Positions 7,809 through 16,257 of a DNA stretch of 64,000 bases are shown here, piece after piece (the stretch's first letter is position 1; each line of letters opens with the position of its first letter). The DNA lies in NCBI GenBank assembly GCA_964580315.1, contig CAZOKH010000002.1, forward strand, positions 62,001 to 126,000, written 5' to 3'. The stretch is from CAZOKH01 sp964580315 (GTDB lineage Bacteria; Chloroflexota; Anaerolineae; Anaerolineales; Anaerolineaceae). The translations under genes were made by a program, and so were the position numbers. The notes beneath the pieces were generated by a model. That model had not been told where the DNA came from, searched no databases, and saw nothing but the letters and a program-made list of their open reading frames with translations.

Positions 7809-9182
7809 ATGAATCTTGATACCATCCAATTACCCGGCTGCCTCAGCCGGCGCCGTGAAGCCCGGGCTGTTCAGGGCATTTGCCAGGCAGCCCTAAACGC
7901 CGTCGAACCGCGGCAAGCCGTGCGCGAGGCGGTGCGCTTCACCGGCAGCACACTGCGCACCCTTGACGGCAGCTACAACCTGAACAACTTCGACCGCGTG
8001 CTGCTGGTCAGCATTGGCAAAGCAGCGCTTCCCATGGCAGAGGCCATGCACAGCGTGCTGGGCGGGCGCATCACCGCCGGCCTGGTGGTCACCAAGCACG
8101 CCGGGGATGAAACGATTGAAAACTTTGAAATCATCGAAGCCGGCCACCCCCTGCCCGACCAGCGCAGCCAGGCAGCCGCAGAACGCCTCATCAGCCTGCT
8201 GCAAACCACCACCCCGCGCGACCTGGTGATTTGCCTGCTTTCGGGCGGCGGCTCAGCCCTGCTGACCAGCCCGGCAGCCGGGCTGACTCTGGATGATTTG
8301 CAACAGCTCACCCGCGCCCTGCTGGCCTGCGGGGCCGACATCACCGAAATCAACACCCTGCGCCGCCATCTCGACCGGGTGAAAGGCGGCGGTTTGCTGC
8401 GCCTGGGCAATCCCGGCGCCTGGTTGTCGCTGATCCTCTCGGATGTGCTGGGTAGTCCGCTGGAAAGCATTGCCTCGGGCCCGGCAGCCGCCGACCCCAC
8501 CACCTTTGCCGACGCCGCCGCCATCCTGGATCACTACGGCCTGTGGGATTCCATCCCGCAGTCTGTGCAAACCGCGCTGCGCGACGGCCTGGCAGGCAAA
8601 CTGCCCGAGACGGTGAAACCCGGCGACCCCTGCCTGCAGCATGTGCAATCGACCATCGTGGGCGATAACACGGTGGCCGCGCACGCTGCACTGCAGCAGG
8701 CGCAAATGGAAGGTTTTCACACCCTGATGCTAAACGAACCCCTGCAGGGCGAAGCCAGCCAGGTGGGCGCCGCCCTGGGAAACATGCTGCGCTCGGCTGT
8801 TGAGCGCGACTGTCCCCTGCCGCGCCCGGTTTGCATTGTGGCCGGCGGTGAAACCACCGTCACCCTGCGCGGAGGCGGCAAGGGCGGGCGCAACCAGGAG
8901 CTGGCATTGGGAGCCGCCCTGCAGCTTGCCGGTGCGGAGGATGCAGCCCTGTTGACCCTGGCCACCGATGGTGAAGACAGCACCACCGGCGCCGCCGGCG
9001 CCGCCGTTGACGGCAGCACCCTGCAGCGCGCCCGTCAAACAGGTTTGACGGCAGAGAATGCCCTGCGCGACAATGATTCATTCACCTTTTTCTCTGCCCT
9101 GGGTGATGTGCTGATCACCGGCCCCACCGGCACCAACGTCAACGACCTGGTATTATTGTTTGCCTTCGAACAAATGCGTTGA
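7809..9182 (+). CDS. Glycerate 2-kinase (MOFRL family)
   Basis: 457 aa, typical of the bacterial class II glycerate kinase (GckA/TtuD). The N-terminal domain carries VLLVSIGKAALPMAEA and the Gly-rich CLLSGGGSALL. The C-terminal MOFRL domain carries VAGGETTVTLRGGGKGGRNQE and LATDGEDSTTGAAGA. The enzyme phosphorylates D-glycerate to 2-phosphoglycerate in the cytosol, feeding lower glycolysis from serine, hydroxypyruvate or glyoxylate routes. It lies 33 bp behind the CysRS-like gene, so the two are probably co-transcribed; a functional link is unproven. Confidence 0.9.
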   Translation: MNLDTIQLPGCLSRRREARAVQGICQAALNAVEPRQAVREAVRFTGSTLRTLDGSYNLNNFDRVLLVSIGKAALPMAEAMHSVLGGRITAGLVVTKHAGDETIENFEIIEAGHPLPDQRSQAAAERLISLLQTTTPRDLVICLLSGGGSALLTSPAAGLTLDDLQQLTRALLACGADITEINTLRRHLDRVKGGGLLRLGNPGAWLSLILSDVLGSPLESIASGPAAADPTTFADAAAILDHYGLWDSIPQSVQTALRDGLAGKLPETVKPGDPCLQHVQSTIVGDNTVAAHAALQQAQMEGFHTLMLNEPLQGEASQVGAALGNMLRSAVERDCPLPRPVCIVAGGETTVTLRGGGKGGRNQELALGAALQLAGAEDAALLTLATDGEDSTTGAAGAAVDGSTLQRARQTGLTAENALRDNDSFTFFSALGDVLITGPTGTNVNDLVLLFAFEQMR

Positions 9183-9346
9183 TTTCCCAAAAAAGTTGTA
9201 TAATAGAAATCTGCTTCTGGGTTCATTCAAAAGGCAAAGGGATATACCCTTTGCCTTGATACTTTGGTACAGGTTTTTTTTATCGGCCCGGCTTAAGCCG
9301 GTCAACCGGGAAGGAACCCCCGGAAAACTCCTTTTCCAAAATTCTT

Positions 9347-11461
9347 ATGCCCTCTGAACAATCAACCGCTTATCGTTCCTCAGCACAAAGCTCCGCCCGC
9401 ACATCCCCAATCTCCTTACTTAAAAACAGATTGCTCTATCTCAGTATACCCGTAGCACTGGCTGTGGCGGTCATCATCGCCACGCTGGATATGCGCCTGT
9501 ATGCCGTTTCGCTGGTTTGCGGTGTGCTGGGGATAGCACTGGCGGTGGTCTTTATCCTCAAAATCACCCGCCGTCCCATCCTGGCAACCCACATGCAAAT
9601 CGTGGCGGACGACATTCGCATCAGCGCCAGTGCCTACCTGAACCGGCAAATTCGCACCGTGCTGCTGGTGACGCCTTTCTTCGCCGCGCTGCTGTACTTC
9701 ATCCTGGGCTGGCAGGCAGCCGTCACCGCCATCATGGGCGTGCTCACCTCGCTGCTGGCAGCCTATGTGGGCATGTCGGTCAGCGTGCGCACCAACCTGC
9801 AAACCGCCGATGTCGCCAGAGAAGGCAAAAGCAGCCCCTTCCGCGTGGCGCTGTACGGCGGTTCGGTGATGGGACTGTGCATCACCGGCTTCAGCCTGGT
9901 GGTGCTTTCCATCCTGTTTAGCATTTTCAAGACTCCCGAGTCAATGATCGGGTTTGCCTTTGGCGGCGGCCTGGCGGCGCTGTTTGCACAAATTGGCGGC
10001 GGCATTTTCACCAAATCGGCCGATGTGGGCGCCGACCTGGTGGGCAAAATTGAAGCCAACATCCCCGAAGACGATCCGCGCAATGCCGCCGTGATCGCCG
10101 ATCTGGTGGGCGACAACGTGGGCGACTGCGCCGGGCGCGGCGCCGACCTGTTCCAGACCTTCAGCGACGACCTGGTGACCGGTTCGATTGTGGCCATAGC
10201 CATGATCTCGATTTATGGGTCGCGCGCCGCATTTTTCCCCTTCTTGCTGCAAAGCGCCGGTTTGTTTGCTTCCACTGCCGGCATCTTTGCCAGCCGGGAA
10301 TGGAAACGCGGCATGAACCCCACCACCCAGTTCAACATCGGGCTGGCGGTCAGCTCCATCTTAAGTATTGGCATTGCCCTGCTGCTTTCGCGCCTGCTGC
10401 TGAACGATTGGATTGTGGGCATTGGCGCCACCCTGGGTGTGCTGATCACCACCGTGGCTTCGGTCAGCACGCGCTATTACGCCGGCATGGACGGCAAGCC
10501 GGTGAAGGATATTGCCATTGCCTCCAAACGCGGCGCCGCCCTCAACCTGATCACAGGCCTGGGATACGGCTTGCAAAGCCCGGTATTCCCGGTCATTGTG
10601 CTGGTGGCAGTCATCATTTCCATCTACACCTTCTCGAACGGCAACTTGCTGGCGCTGGTGGGCGTCAACATTGGCACCGACCTGCTCATCACCTACATCA
10701 TGGCCGCCGATGCTTTCGGCCCCATCGTTGACAATGCCGCCGGCATCGCGGGCATGTCCAACGAATCAGAAGGGGTGATCAGCCAGTTGGCCAGGCTCGA
10801 TTCGGTGGGCAACACCATGAAAGCCATCACCAAAGCCTATGCCATGATCTCGGGCACCATCACCGCCTTCGTCATCTTTCTCACTTTCTACAAATCGGCC
10901 GGCATCACGTCCATTGACGTCACCACGCCCTTTAATCTGGGCTTCCTGTTCATTGGCGTTTCGCTGCCGTTCCTGGTTTCTTCGCTGGTCATCGGCTCTA
11001 CGGCCAAAACCGCCCAGTTGATGGTGGACGAGGTGCGCAAACAATTCCATCTCAACCCCAAAATCATGGAAGGCCAGGCCAAACCCGACTATTCGCACTG
11101 CGTCGATATTGCCACCGGTAACGCGTTGAAAGAAATGATCTTACCCAGCGCGGTCAGCATCCTGGTGCCGATTGCTGTGGGCTATTTCTTCGGCATGAAC
11201 GCCCTGGGCGCCGTGCTGGTGGGGTCGGTGGCCTGCTCAGCCCTGCTGGGACCCTTCTTCAACAACGTGGGCACCGCTTTTGACAATGCCAAAAAAGTGA
11301 TTGAAGATCAAACTGGCATGAAAGGCACCCCCGAACACATTGCCGCCGTCACCGGCGACACGGTGGGCGACCCGCTCAAAGATGTTGCCGGACCGTCCAT
11401 CCTGATCTTCATGAAACTGGTGGGCATGACCGCCCTGTTGATTGTGCCTCTTTTCAAATAA
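9347..11461 (+). CDS. hppA: Membrane-bound H+-translocating pyrophosphatase, K+-independent type
   Basis: 704 aa with about 15-16 membrane spans. Hallmarks are DVGADLVGKIEANIPEDDPRN, VGDNVGDCAGRGADLFQTF and, near the C-terminus, DNAKK and GDTVGDPLKDVAGPS. In GNTMKAITKAYA, Lys occupies the position that is Ala in K+-dependent enzymes, marking the K+-independent class, which pumps protons. It couples PPi hydrolysis to ion pumping across the cytoplasmic membrane. AAGGAA lies upstream of the ATG, though in-frame alternatives nearby are possible. The preceding 160 bp hold no gene. Confidence 0.93.
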   Translation: MPSEQSTAYRSSAQSSARTSPISLLKNRLLYLSIPVALAVAVIIATLDMRLYAVSLVCGVLGIALAVVFILKITRRPILATHMQIVADDIRISASAYLNRQIRTVLLVTPFFAALLYFILGWQAAVTAIMGVLTSLLAAYVGMSVSVRTNLQTADVAREGKSSPFRVALYGGSVMGLCITGFSLVVLSILFSIFKTPESMIGFAFGGGLAALFAQIGGGIFTKSADVGADLVGKIEANIPEDDPRNAAVIADLVGDNVGDCAGRGADLFQTFSDDLVTGSIVAIAMISIYGSRAAFFPFLLQSAGLFASTAGIFASREWKRGMNPTTQFNIGLAVSSILSIGIALLLSRLLLNDWIVGIGATLGVLITTVASVSTRYYAGMDGKPVKDIAIASKRGAALNLITGLGYGLQSPVFPVIVLVAVIISIYTFSNGNLLALVGVNIGTDLLITYIMAADAFGPIVDNAAGIAGMSNESEGVISQLARLDSVGNTMKAITKAYAMISGTITAFVIFLTFYKSAGITSIDVTTPFNLGFLFIGVSLPFLVSSLVIGSTAKTAQLMVDEVRKQFHLNPKIMEGQAKPDYSHCVDIATGNALKEMILPSAVSILVPIAVGYFFGMNALGAVLVGSVACSALLGPFFNNVGTAFDNAKKVIEDQTGMKGTPEHIAAVTGDTVGDPLKDVAGPSILIFMKLVGMTALLIVPLFK

Positions 11462-11530
11462 ACAACCTGGGGTAGAATCACACCACAACGATCCATTATT
11501 CCAGGTTGTCACCTTCAGAAACTCACACAA

Positions 11531-11626
11531 TGGTGATTGCGAGGAGGGCGCACGCCCGACGCGTCAGTCTCAATGCCAAATTTTGGGATTGCCGCGCCCC
11601 GAAAGAACATCGGGGCTTGCAATAAC
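11531..11626. repeat. MITE-like interspersed repeat, family A, copy 1
   Basis: About 96 bp with imperfect terminal inverted repeats (GTGATTGCGAG ... CTTGCAATAAC) and a shared core containing the GGAGGGCG..GCCCGACGCG..CAGTCTCAA pattern. Inverted copies occur at 19404-19499 and 39350-39443, and a diverged one at 16141-16219. Intergenic, non-coding. Confidence 0.65.
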
Positions 11627-11681
11627 AGGCAGGCGGCAACCTGCAATAATCAGAATCCATCATTCCAAAAACGAGGTAAAA

Positions 11682-12305
11682 ATGTTCAGGCAACAACCTG
11701 TGCTAATGATTTGTGCATTGTTCCTGCTGCTGACCGGCAGCGCGTGCAGCGTGCCGTTGGCCGCCGCCACCGCCACCCCGCTTGAACCAACCGTTGACCT
11801 GCAATTGCTGCGCACGCAGGTGCAGCAAACCGTGGCAGCCAGCCTGACCGAGACCGCCCTGGCCATGCCCACCAGCACGGTCACCGTCACCCCCACCGAA
11901 ACCGCCACACCCGAACCTACAAACACCAACACGCCGGTTCCCACCCTGCCGGTTTACAACACCCCCACCCTCTCATCGGGCTGCGCAATTGTAAGCTATT
12001 CGCCCGAAGCCGGCACCAAAATTAAAATCGGCACCGATTTTGACGGCCGCTGGAAGCTGAAAAACACCAGCGACGACGATTGGGAAGCCGGCGAAGTAGC
12101 CGTGAAATATCTTTCCGGCACCGAATTCCAGGCCAAGAAAGATGCGGTTTATATCAGTGAAGATATTGAGCCCAAAGAAACCGCCGAATTTGTGATTGAC
12201 ATGGTGGCCCCCAAAGAAGCCGGGCGGCACACCGCCTCGTGGGCCCTGATGCACGACGACGAGATCATCTGCTATCTCTACCTCAGCATCAACGTGTACG
12301 AGTAA
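11682..12305 (+). CDS. Lipoprotein with NBR1-like (FW) immunoglobulin-type domain
   Basis: 207 aa. The start at 11682 is chosen because it gives a signal peptide with lipobox LTGSAC (Cys22) and follows an ACGAGG ribosome site; the frame extends further upstream but through a repeat. After a Thr/Pro-rich linker (about 65-100), residues about 105-207 form a domain with the NBR1 'four-tryptophan' pattern (GTDFDGRWKLKNTSDDDWEAGEV..., VAPKEAGRHTASWALMHDDEIICYLYLSINV). Such domains are common in Chloroflexota surface lipoproteins. Probably an anchored extracytoplasmic binding protein; ligand unknown. Confidence 0.8.
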   Translation: MFRQQPVLMICALFLLLTGSACSVPLAAATATPLEPTVDLQLLRTQVQQTVAASLTETALAMPTSTVTVTPTETATPEPTNTNTPVPTLPVYNTPTLSSGCAIVSYSPEAGTKIKIGTDFDGRWKLKNTSDDDWEAGEVAVKYLSGTEFQAKKDAVYISEDIEPKETAEFVIDMVAPKEAGRHTASWALMHDDEIICYLYLSINVYE

Positions 12306-12311
12306 TTAACA

Positions 12312-12482
12312 CACAAACTCCTCCCCTAAAATCTGTTTTTCGATTTTGGGGGAGGCTGGGTGGGGGTAAACAGTGTGGTGCTTCGGGAGCCATTCGGTGG
12401 GAAGCCCTTGAAAAGGGTTGCGGTGCGGCTCTACAAAACTATTTGCCAGGTACTTTTGCCACACCTCCACCCACCCTACACT
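12312..12482. repeat. Composite intergenic repeats (families C and D)
   Basis: 12312-12367 is a family C copy (AAACTCCTCCCCTAAA ... GGGGGAGGCTGGGTGGGGG; hairpin with CCTCCCC/GGGGGAGG arms), matched at 12541-12582 (shortened) and 13315-13374. The rest, to ACCCACCCTAC at about 12479, shares GGTGGGAAGCCCTTGAAAAGGG with the element at 57703-57882 (family D). Confidence 0.6.
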
Positions 12483-12504
12483 CAAATGCCTGTAAACAAC
12501 ACAA

Positions 12505-12530
12505 AAGCGCCCTCCGCACGGAGGGCGCTT
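12505..12530. terminator. Perfect 12-bp hairpin, family B (likely bidirectional terminator)
   Basis: AAGCGCCCTCCG and its exact complement around a 2-nt loop, with A-run before and T after. It lies downstream of the NBR1 lipoprotein. Variants of the same CGCCCTCCG/CGGAGGGCG hairpin recur at 60466, 61243 and 62312. Confidence 0.65.
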
Positions 12531-12540
12531 CATTGTAAAT

Positions 12541-12582
12541 CAACCAACAAACTCCTCCCCTAAAGGGGAGGTCGGGTAAGGG
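12541..12582. repeat. Family C repeat, shortened copy
   Basis: CAACCAACAAACTCCTCCCC start is identical to the copy at 13315. The central part is deleted, so the arms join as CTCCCCTAAAGGGGAG. Confidence 0.6.
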
Positions 12583-12590
12583 TTACTGTA

Positions 12591-12791
12591 CTAAACCGTT
12601 TCCAGTTGGAATGTATTCAATTTATCCGCATCGACGCGTGTGCTTAAACCCAAAATCTCCACGCCCACAACTTTCCCTTTTGCGTCAAAATCCAAAATGA
12701 CGCCGGGCTGCACTTCTTCCGATTCCACAATCACACTTTCGTCAAGGCGAAAATAAAGCGTATCATTGGCTTTATCTACTTTAATTCTCAT
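12591..12791 (-). CDS. DUF2283 family protein (putative antitoxin-like partner)
   Basis: 66 aa from ATG at 12791 (AAAGGTGA ribosome site); MRIKVDKANDTLYFRLDESVIVESEEVQPGVILDFDAKGKVVGVEIL is a clear DUF2283 sequence. DUF2283 genes usually sit right after a DUF4258 gene, and the pair is thought to act as a toxin-antitoxin-like module. Here the upstream DUF4258 partner is interrupted by a stop codon, so this may be an orphan remnant. A longer in-frame start exists but overlaps the partner. Confidence 0.75.
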   Translation of the reverse strand: MRIKVDKANDTLYFRLDESVIVESEEVQPGVILDFDAKGKVVGVEILGLSTRVDADKLNTFQLETV

Positions 12792-12795
12792 ATCG

Positions 12796-13041
12796 TCACC
12801 TTTCACCAGCTCGCCTGTCAAAGAAGAGGGTAATCACACGATTGGGATGCACATGGTGATTAACCACTACATGCAAATTTTTACTATTTTGTTCCCGAAT
12901 CGATTTATAAAAATGACGATTACCATCCTCGCCCAACTTTGTCTTATCAGGATTCTGTAATACACGCCAAATCCATTATTCGGGAATGTTTCGCTCAGTC
13001 AACATTTCTCTGGCATGAGAAGAAAGTTCATAGTCAGGCAT
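12796..13041 (-). pseudogene. DUF4258 protein interrupted by an in-frame stop
   Basis: Reading from ATG at 13041 gives MPDYELSSHAREMLTERNIPE, then TAA (12978-12976). The same frame continues WIWRVLQNPDKTKLGEDGNRHFYKSI...VVVNHHVHPNRVITLFFDRRAGER and stops at 12796. This is a full-length DUF4258 protein (HA..ML.ER.I.E.W...VL.NPD.....) broken at codon 22. The frame is otherwise intact, so the mutation is recent, a sequencing error, or read through. Its end is 4 bp from the DUF2283 start. Confidence 0.7.
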
Positions 13042-13181
13042 AAAATAATCCAAATTTGTTGATCTGCAAAATTAATTATACAGTAAAACTATAGCGAGGC
13101 TTGGAAAAATGGATGAACCAGATCGATCAAACTTCGTAATTTGCCTCGCAATTCGCTGGTTAGACTATTGACAACATCAAT

Positions 13182-13303
13182 AGGGGCTGTCTAAAAAGTA
13201 CCCGTGGCGATGGTTTTACCGCCATATCTTCGGGTCGACCCATGGGTCGCCCCCTACGAGTAGGGGCAAACCTATGTGTTTGCCCACTTTTTAGACAGCC
13301 CCT
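13182..13303. mobile_element. MITE-like element with perfect 18-bp terminal inverted repeats
   Basis: 122 bp bounded by AGGGGCTGTCTAAAAAGT (13182-13199) and its exact complement (13286-13303). No coding capacity; the interior holds a second palindrome (GGGTCGACCCATGGGTCGCC region) and GGGGCAAAC/GTTTGCCC. The GGCTGTCTAAAAAG ends resemble those of DDE-transposase IS elements, so it may be a non-autonomous derivative. No clear target duplication is visible. The surrounding 13042-13372 holds no gene. Confidence 0.7.
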
Positions 13304-13314
13304 TCATTGTTCAT

Positions 13315-13374
13315 CAACCAACAAACTCCTCCCCTAAAATCCAACGGGGTTTGGGGGAGGCTGGGTGGGGGTTC
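13315..13374. repeat. Family C repeat, full copy
   Basis: CAACCAACAAACTCCTCCCC...TGGGGGAGGCTGGGTGGGGG, nearly identical at both ends to 12312-12367. It abuts the stop codon of the following minus-strand gene, where it may act as a 3' hairpin. Confidence 0.6.
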
Positions 13375-15067
13375 ACTTCATAAACGTCTTCAACACCTTG
13401 CAGCCGTGCTTATCCTGATTCACCAGGCGGTAGGCGCCGCAGTCCGCCGGCACCAGCGCCAGTTCGTAGGTGTGCAGGGGCTGCTTGAAGCCCTCACCCT
13501 CAATGCTGACGCCCTCGCCTTCGATCAGCATGATGGCGTGGAAACTGCGCCCCTGCGTGTCGTCGGCGTGCGTGCCTTGCAGCTCGATGCGCTGCATCTC
13601 AAAGCCGTACCAGGCGGTGTCCATCACCACATAGACGGTCGCATCGGCGTTTTGGCTCAGCAGGCGCGCCGGCTGGAAGGAATTTTGACGCACGAAATCG
13701 GTGTCACCGTCCCAGTCCAGGTAGCGCAAACCCTCTTCGACTTGCACCGGGCGCAGCCGCCCGTCGGGGAAGCGCTGCAAATAATCGAACAGGCGGTAGA
13801 TGTGCGCGTCATGCGCCAGCGACACCTCCAGCAGCACGTTGCCGGGACCCACATCGTGCACCACGCCCGCCGGCACATGGATGGCGTCGTGGGCGCGGGT
13901 GGGGTACAGGTCAACATAATCGGGCTGGTTGAAGTTGACCGCCTCTTCGCGCGCCAGGCGCAGCGCCTCGATGAACTTTTGCGTGTCCACGTCGCTGCGC
14001 AGCCCCAGGTTCACATTGCCGCCTTCGCTGTGCAAAATGTAGTACGACTCATCTTCGGAAGCAGTGGCGTTGTATTCACGCCAGGCCTGCTCCCAGTTGG
14101 GGTGCACCTGGATGGGAAGCTGGCTGGCGCTGCCCACCGTATCGACCAGGTTGAAGTGCACCGGCAGCTTCTCGCCCGCCGAACGCACGCCCACCTCGCC
14201 CAGGATGCCCGCCGGTTCCAAATTGAGCAGGCGGGTGAAAGGGAAGCGCAATTCAGCATCTTTGCTACGCAGCGCCACGACGTTCTTGCGCGTGTGCAGC
14301 AAGTACATTTGACCAATGGTGTCGGGCGGGTTTTCCAGCCCCAGCACCTTGTTCAGGTAATGCCCTCCCCAGCGCGCCGGGCGCAGGGTGGGCACCGCGC
14401 AGAACGGCTGGCGGCGCAGGGTTTTGGCTGCCGCGCGCAGCGCCATGCCGGTGACCGCCACCGGGGCTGCCGGGTCGTCCAAATTGACGTACAGGTCAAC
14501 CTTTGCCAGCAGCTCACCCGCCAGGCGGTCCATCACCTGCCAGTCAACGCTGGCCACATGGCGCATCGTGGCAGGCTCAACGCCCACCAGCGAGCGCCCC
14601 TTGCCCGCCGGAACCAGGGCCAGCTCCTGCTCATTGGTCAGCTCGACAAAGCCGAGCTTGGCCGAGAACAGCGGCAGCAGCGAGCTGCCCGGGCCGAACA
14701 CAATGCACAGGTCGCTGGCGTCTTCAGCTTTCTCTGCCAGGGTTTTCAACTTTTCTTCGTTAAACAATGACTTCAATTCACCGTCAAACAGGCGGCCGTG
14801 TTCCAGGTCGCCGATGCCCAGGCTGGGGCGCAGCACCGCCCAGCGCGCTTCCAGTGGAAGCAGCGCCTGGCGGGCATCCAGCCATTCCACCTTCACCTTT
14901 AAAGCGGCCAGGGCGGCCTCCAGGCCGGCGCGCAGGGCGTCCCAGTCGGCTGCGGCGGCGCCTTCCAGCAGCCAGGCGCCTTTGCTGCCCAGGGCTTTGG
15001 CCAGCGCAGCATAGCCCTTCTCCAGTTGAGAGATGGGATAAGCAGGATTCATTTCAAACCGTGACAT
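13373..15067 (-). CDS. Class I mannose-6-phosphate isomerase-like protein with N-terminal kinase-like domain
   Basis: 564 aa. Residues about 1-230 resemble a P-loop-kinase-type domain seen fused to isomerases (VLRPSLGIGDLEHGRLFDGELKSLFNEEKL..., CIVFGPGSSLL, SVDWQVMDRLAGELLAKVDLYVNLDDPAAP), but no clear GxxGxGK is visible. Residues about 250-564 form a type I phosphomannose isomerase cupin: LPIQVHPN (zinc ligands Q, H), SEDESYYILHSEGG (E) and HVPAGVVHDVGPGNVLLEVS (H). It would interconvert mannose-6-P and fructose-6-P if active. The zinc ligands look intact; substrate inferred from family. Confidence 0.75.
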   Translation of the reverse strand: MSRFEMNPAYPISQLEKGYAALAKALGSKGAWLLEGAAAADWDALRAGLEAALAALKVKVEWLDARQALLPLEARWAVLRPSLGIGDLEHGRLFDGELKSLFNEEKLKTLAEKAEDASDLCIVFGPGSSLLPLFSAKLGFVELTNEQELALVPAGKGRSLVGVEPATMRHVASVDWQVMDRLAGELLAKVDLYVNLDDPAAPVAVTGMALRAAAKTLRRQPFCAVPTLRPARWGGHYLNKVLGLENPPDTIGQMYLLHTRKNVVALRSKDAELRFPFTRLLNLEPAGILGEVGVRSAGEKLPVHFNLVDTVGSASQLPIQVHPNWEQAWREYNATASEDESYYILHSEGGNVNLGLRSDVDTQKFIEALRLAREEAVNFNQPDYVDLYPTRAHDAIHVPAGVVHDVGPGNVLLEVSLAHDAHIYRLFDYLQRFPDGRLRPVQVEEGLRYLDWDGDTDFVRQNSFQPARLLSQNADATVYVVMDTAWYGFEMQRIELQGTHADDTQGRSFHAIMLIEGEGVSIEGEGFKQPLHTYELALVPADCGAYRLVNQDKHGCKVLKTFMK

Positions 15068-15232
15068 GGCATAGACTCCATTTCTTAAGAAATTGGTTTT
15101 AAAAGTCCTATTCAGTTTGTTTGATACGTTGGAGATACTGCGGAAAATTGCGGGTTTGATGTAGCGAAAATTACTGAGCTTATTATAGACCCATTTTCAA
15201 GGATTCATGCGCCTGGCGGGCTGATAATTTGT

Positions 15233-15850
15233 TCACCCCAGCAGCCCGCTGACGCCGTTCCATATTTGATAGGCGCCCATGGCAGCCAGCAGCAGCGACA
15301 ACCCCGCCAGCAGTTTATTCTGCCAGCCGGGTTTCAGCCGCCCCGGAATGCCGAACAGCACAATGAAGCCCGCCGTCACCGGGATGAGGATGGAATAGAA
15401 GGTGGCCACAAAACCAATCGCCAGGGTGGGCGCTTTCTGCCAGGCTTCCAGAACAATGGGCGCGCCAATGGTGCCCCAGAAGATGTACACATTGGGGTTG
15501 AGCAGGTTCATCAGCACGGCTTTCCAAAAACCCGCCGGCACCGCTTTGGGGTCAGCCGCAGCGGCGCTGACCTGCGCCCGGCTGCTTTGAAATGTGCCCC
15601 ACGCCAGGTAGAGCAGGAAACCACCGCCCACCATGCGCAAAGTGCTGATGGCCGCGTCGGGCAGGTTGGAGATGGCCACGAAGATGACAACTAGGGCCGG
15701 CAGGTCAGAGAACAACGGCGCCAGCGCCAGGCGCAGCGCGCGCTGCCAGCCAATGCGCAGCGTTTCAGCGAACAGGTAAGCCTGGAAAGGCCCCGGCGTC
15801 AGTGCGGCATACAGCCCCAGCACCGCGCCCTGAGAAAGATAAAGCAGCAA
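15233..15850 (-). CDS. LysE/RhtB-family amino-acid exporter
   Basis: 205 aa with about six membrane spans; GAVLGLYAALTPGPFQAYLFAETLRIGWQRALRLALAPLFSDLPALVV is the LysE N-terminal signature, and LLNPNVYIFWGTIGAP the conserved central loop. The start is taken at TTG 15850 (GAGG about 6 nt upstream), which gives the usual family length. An upstream in-frame ATG at 15994 would add 48 non-conserved, partly repeat-encoded residues. Exports small metabolites or amino acids; substrate unknown. The 165 bp between it and the isomerase gene hold nothing recognised. Confidence 0.8.
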   Translation of the reverse strand: MLLYLSQGAVLGLYAALTPGPFQAYLFAETLRIGWQRALRLALAPLFSDLPALVVIFVAISNLPDAAISTLRMVGGGFLLYLAWGTFQSSRAQVSAAAADPKAVPAGFWKAVLMNLLNPNVYIFWGTIGAPIVLEAWQKAPTLAIGFVATFYSILIPVTAGFIVLFGIPGRLKPGWQNKLLAGLSLLLAAMGAYQIWNGVSGLLG

Positions 15851-16257
15851 TGTGCGCCTCGCAGAAAAGAATTGGCTTATTCTAATGGATTTTTGAGGAA
15901 TATGGGGGAAGTTAGAAGCAGGTTTGTGTTGAGGGCAGAAATAATCCTTACCCATATCCATCCTTGCCTGCCCGAAAACCAACACAACCCACACTCATTG
16001 CCACTCTGTCCTGTCGAACGAAGCTCCCCGGGGGAGCGAGAGAGACATCTTGCCCTGGTTTTAAGTTCACTTGCTGATGTTTGAGATGATCGGAAAATTC
16101 TTGACATGAGTTTGGAATAATACCAAACGATATAAACGGGGGTCACTGCGAGCAAAGCGAAGCAGTCTCACAGGGTAAATGAGATTGCTTCACCCCACTT
16201 TGTGGGGTTCGCAAAGACGTTTTCTTCAATATCTTTCTTGTCCCGAATTGACAATAA
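15851..16257. other. Gene-free stretch with repeat sequences
   Basis: No gene is supported. It contains a GGAGCTTC/GCTCCCCGGGGGAGC palindromic patch (about 16020-16040) and, at 16141-16219, a diverged family A repeat (GTCACTGCGAGCAAAGCGAAGCAGTCTCA ... GTTCGCAAAGAC) whose ends are imperfect inverted repeats. Confidence 0.5.

Noticed and set aside
13307..14770. Long plus-strand open frame (487 codons) opposite the isomerase gene
   Set aside because: Antisense shadow: His/Gln/Val-rich composition without family resemblance, while the minus-strand frame has clear isomerase motifs.
15851..15994. ATG-initiated long form of the first LysE protein
   Set aside because: Adds 48 residues absent from the family and read partly from spacer sequence; the TTG start with GAGG fits better.
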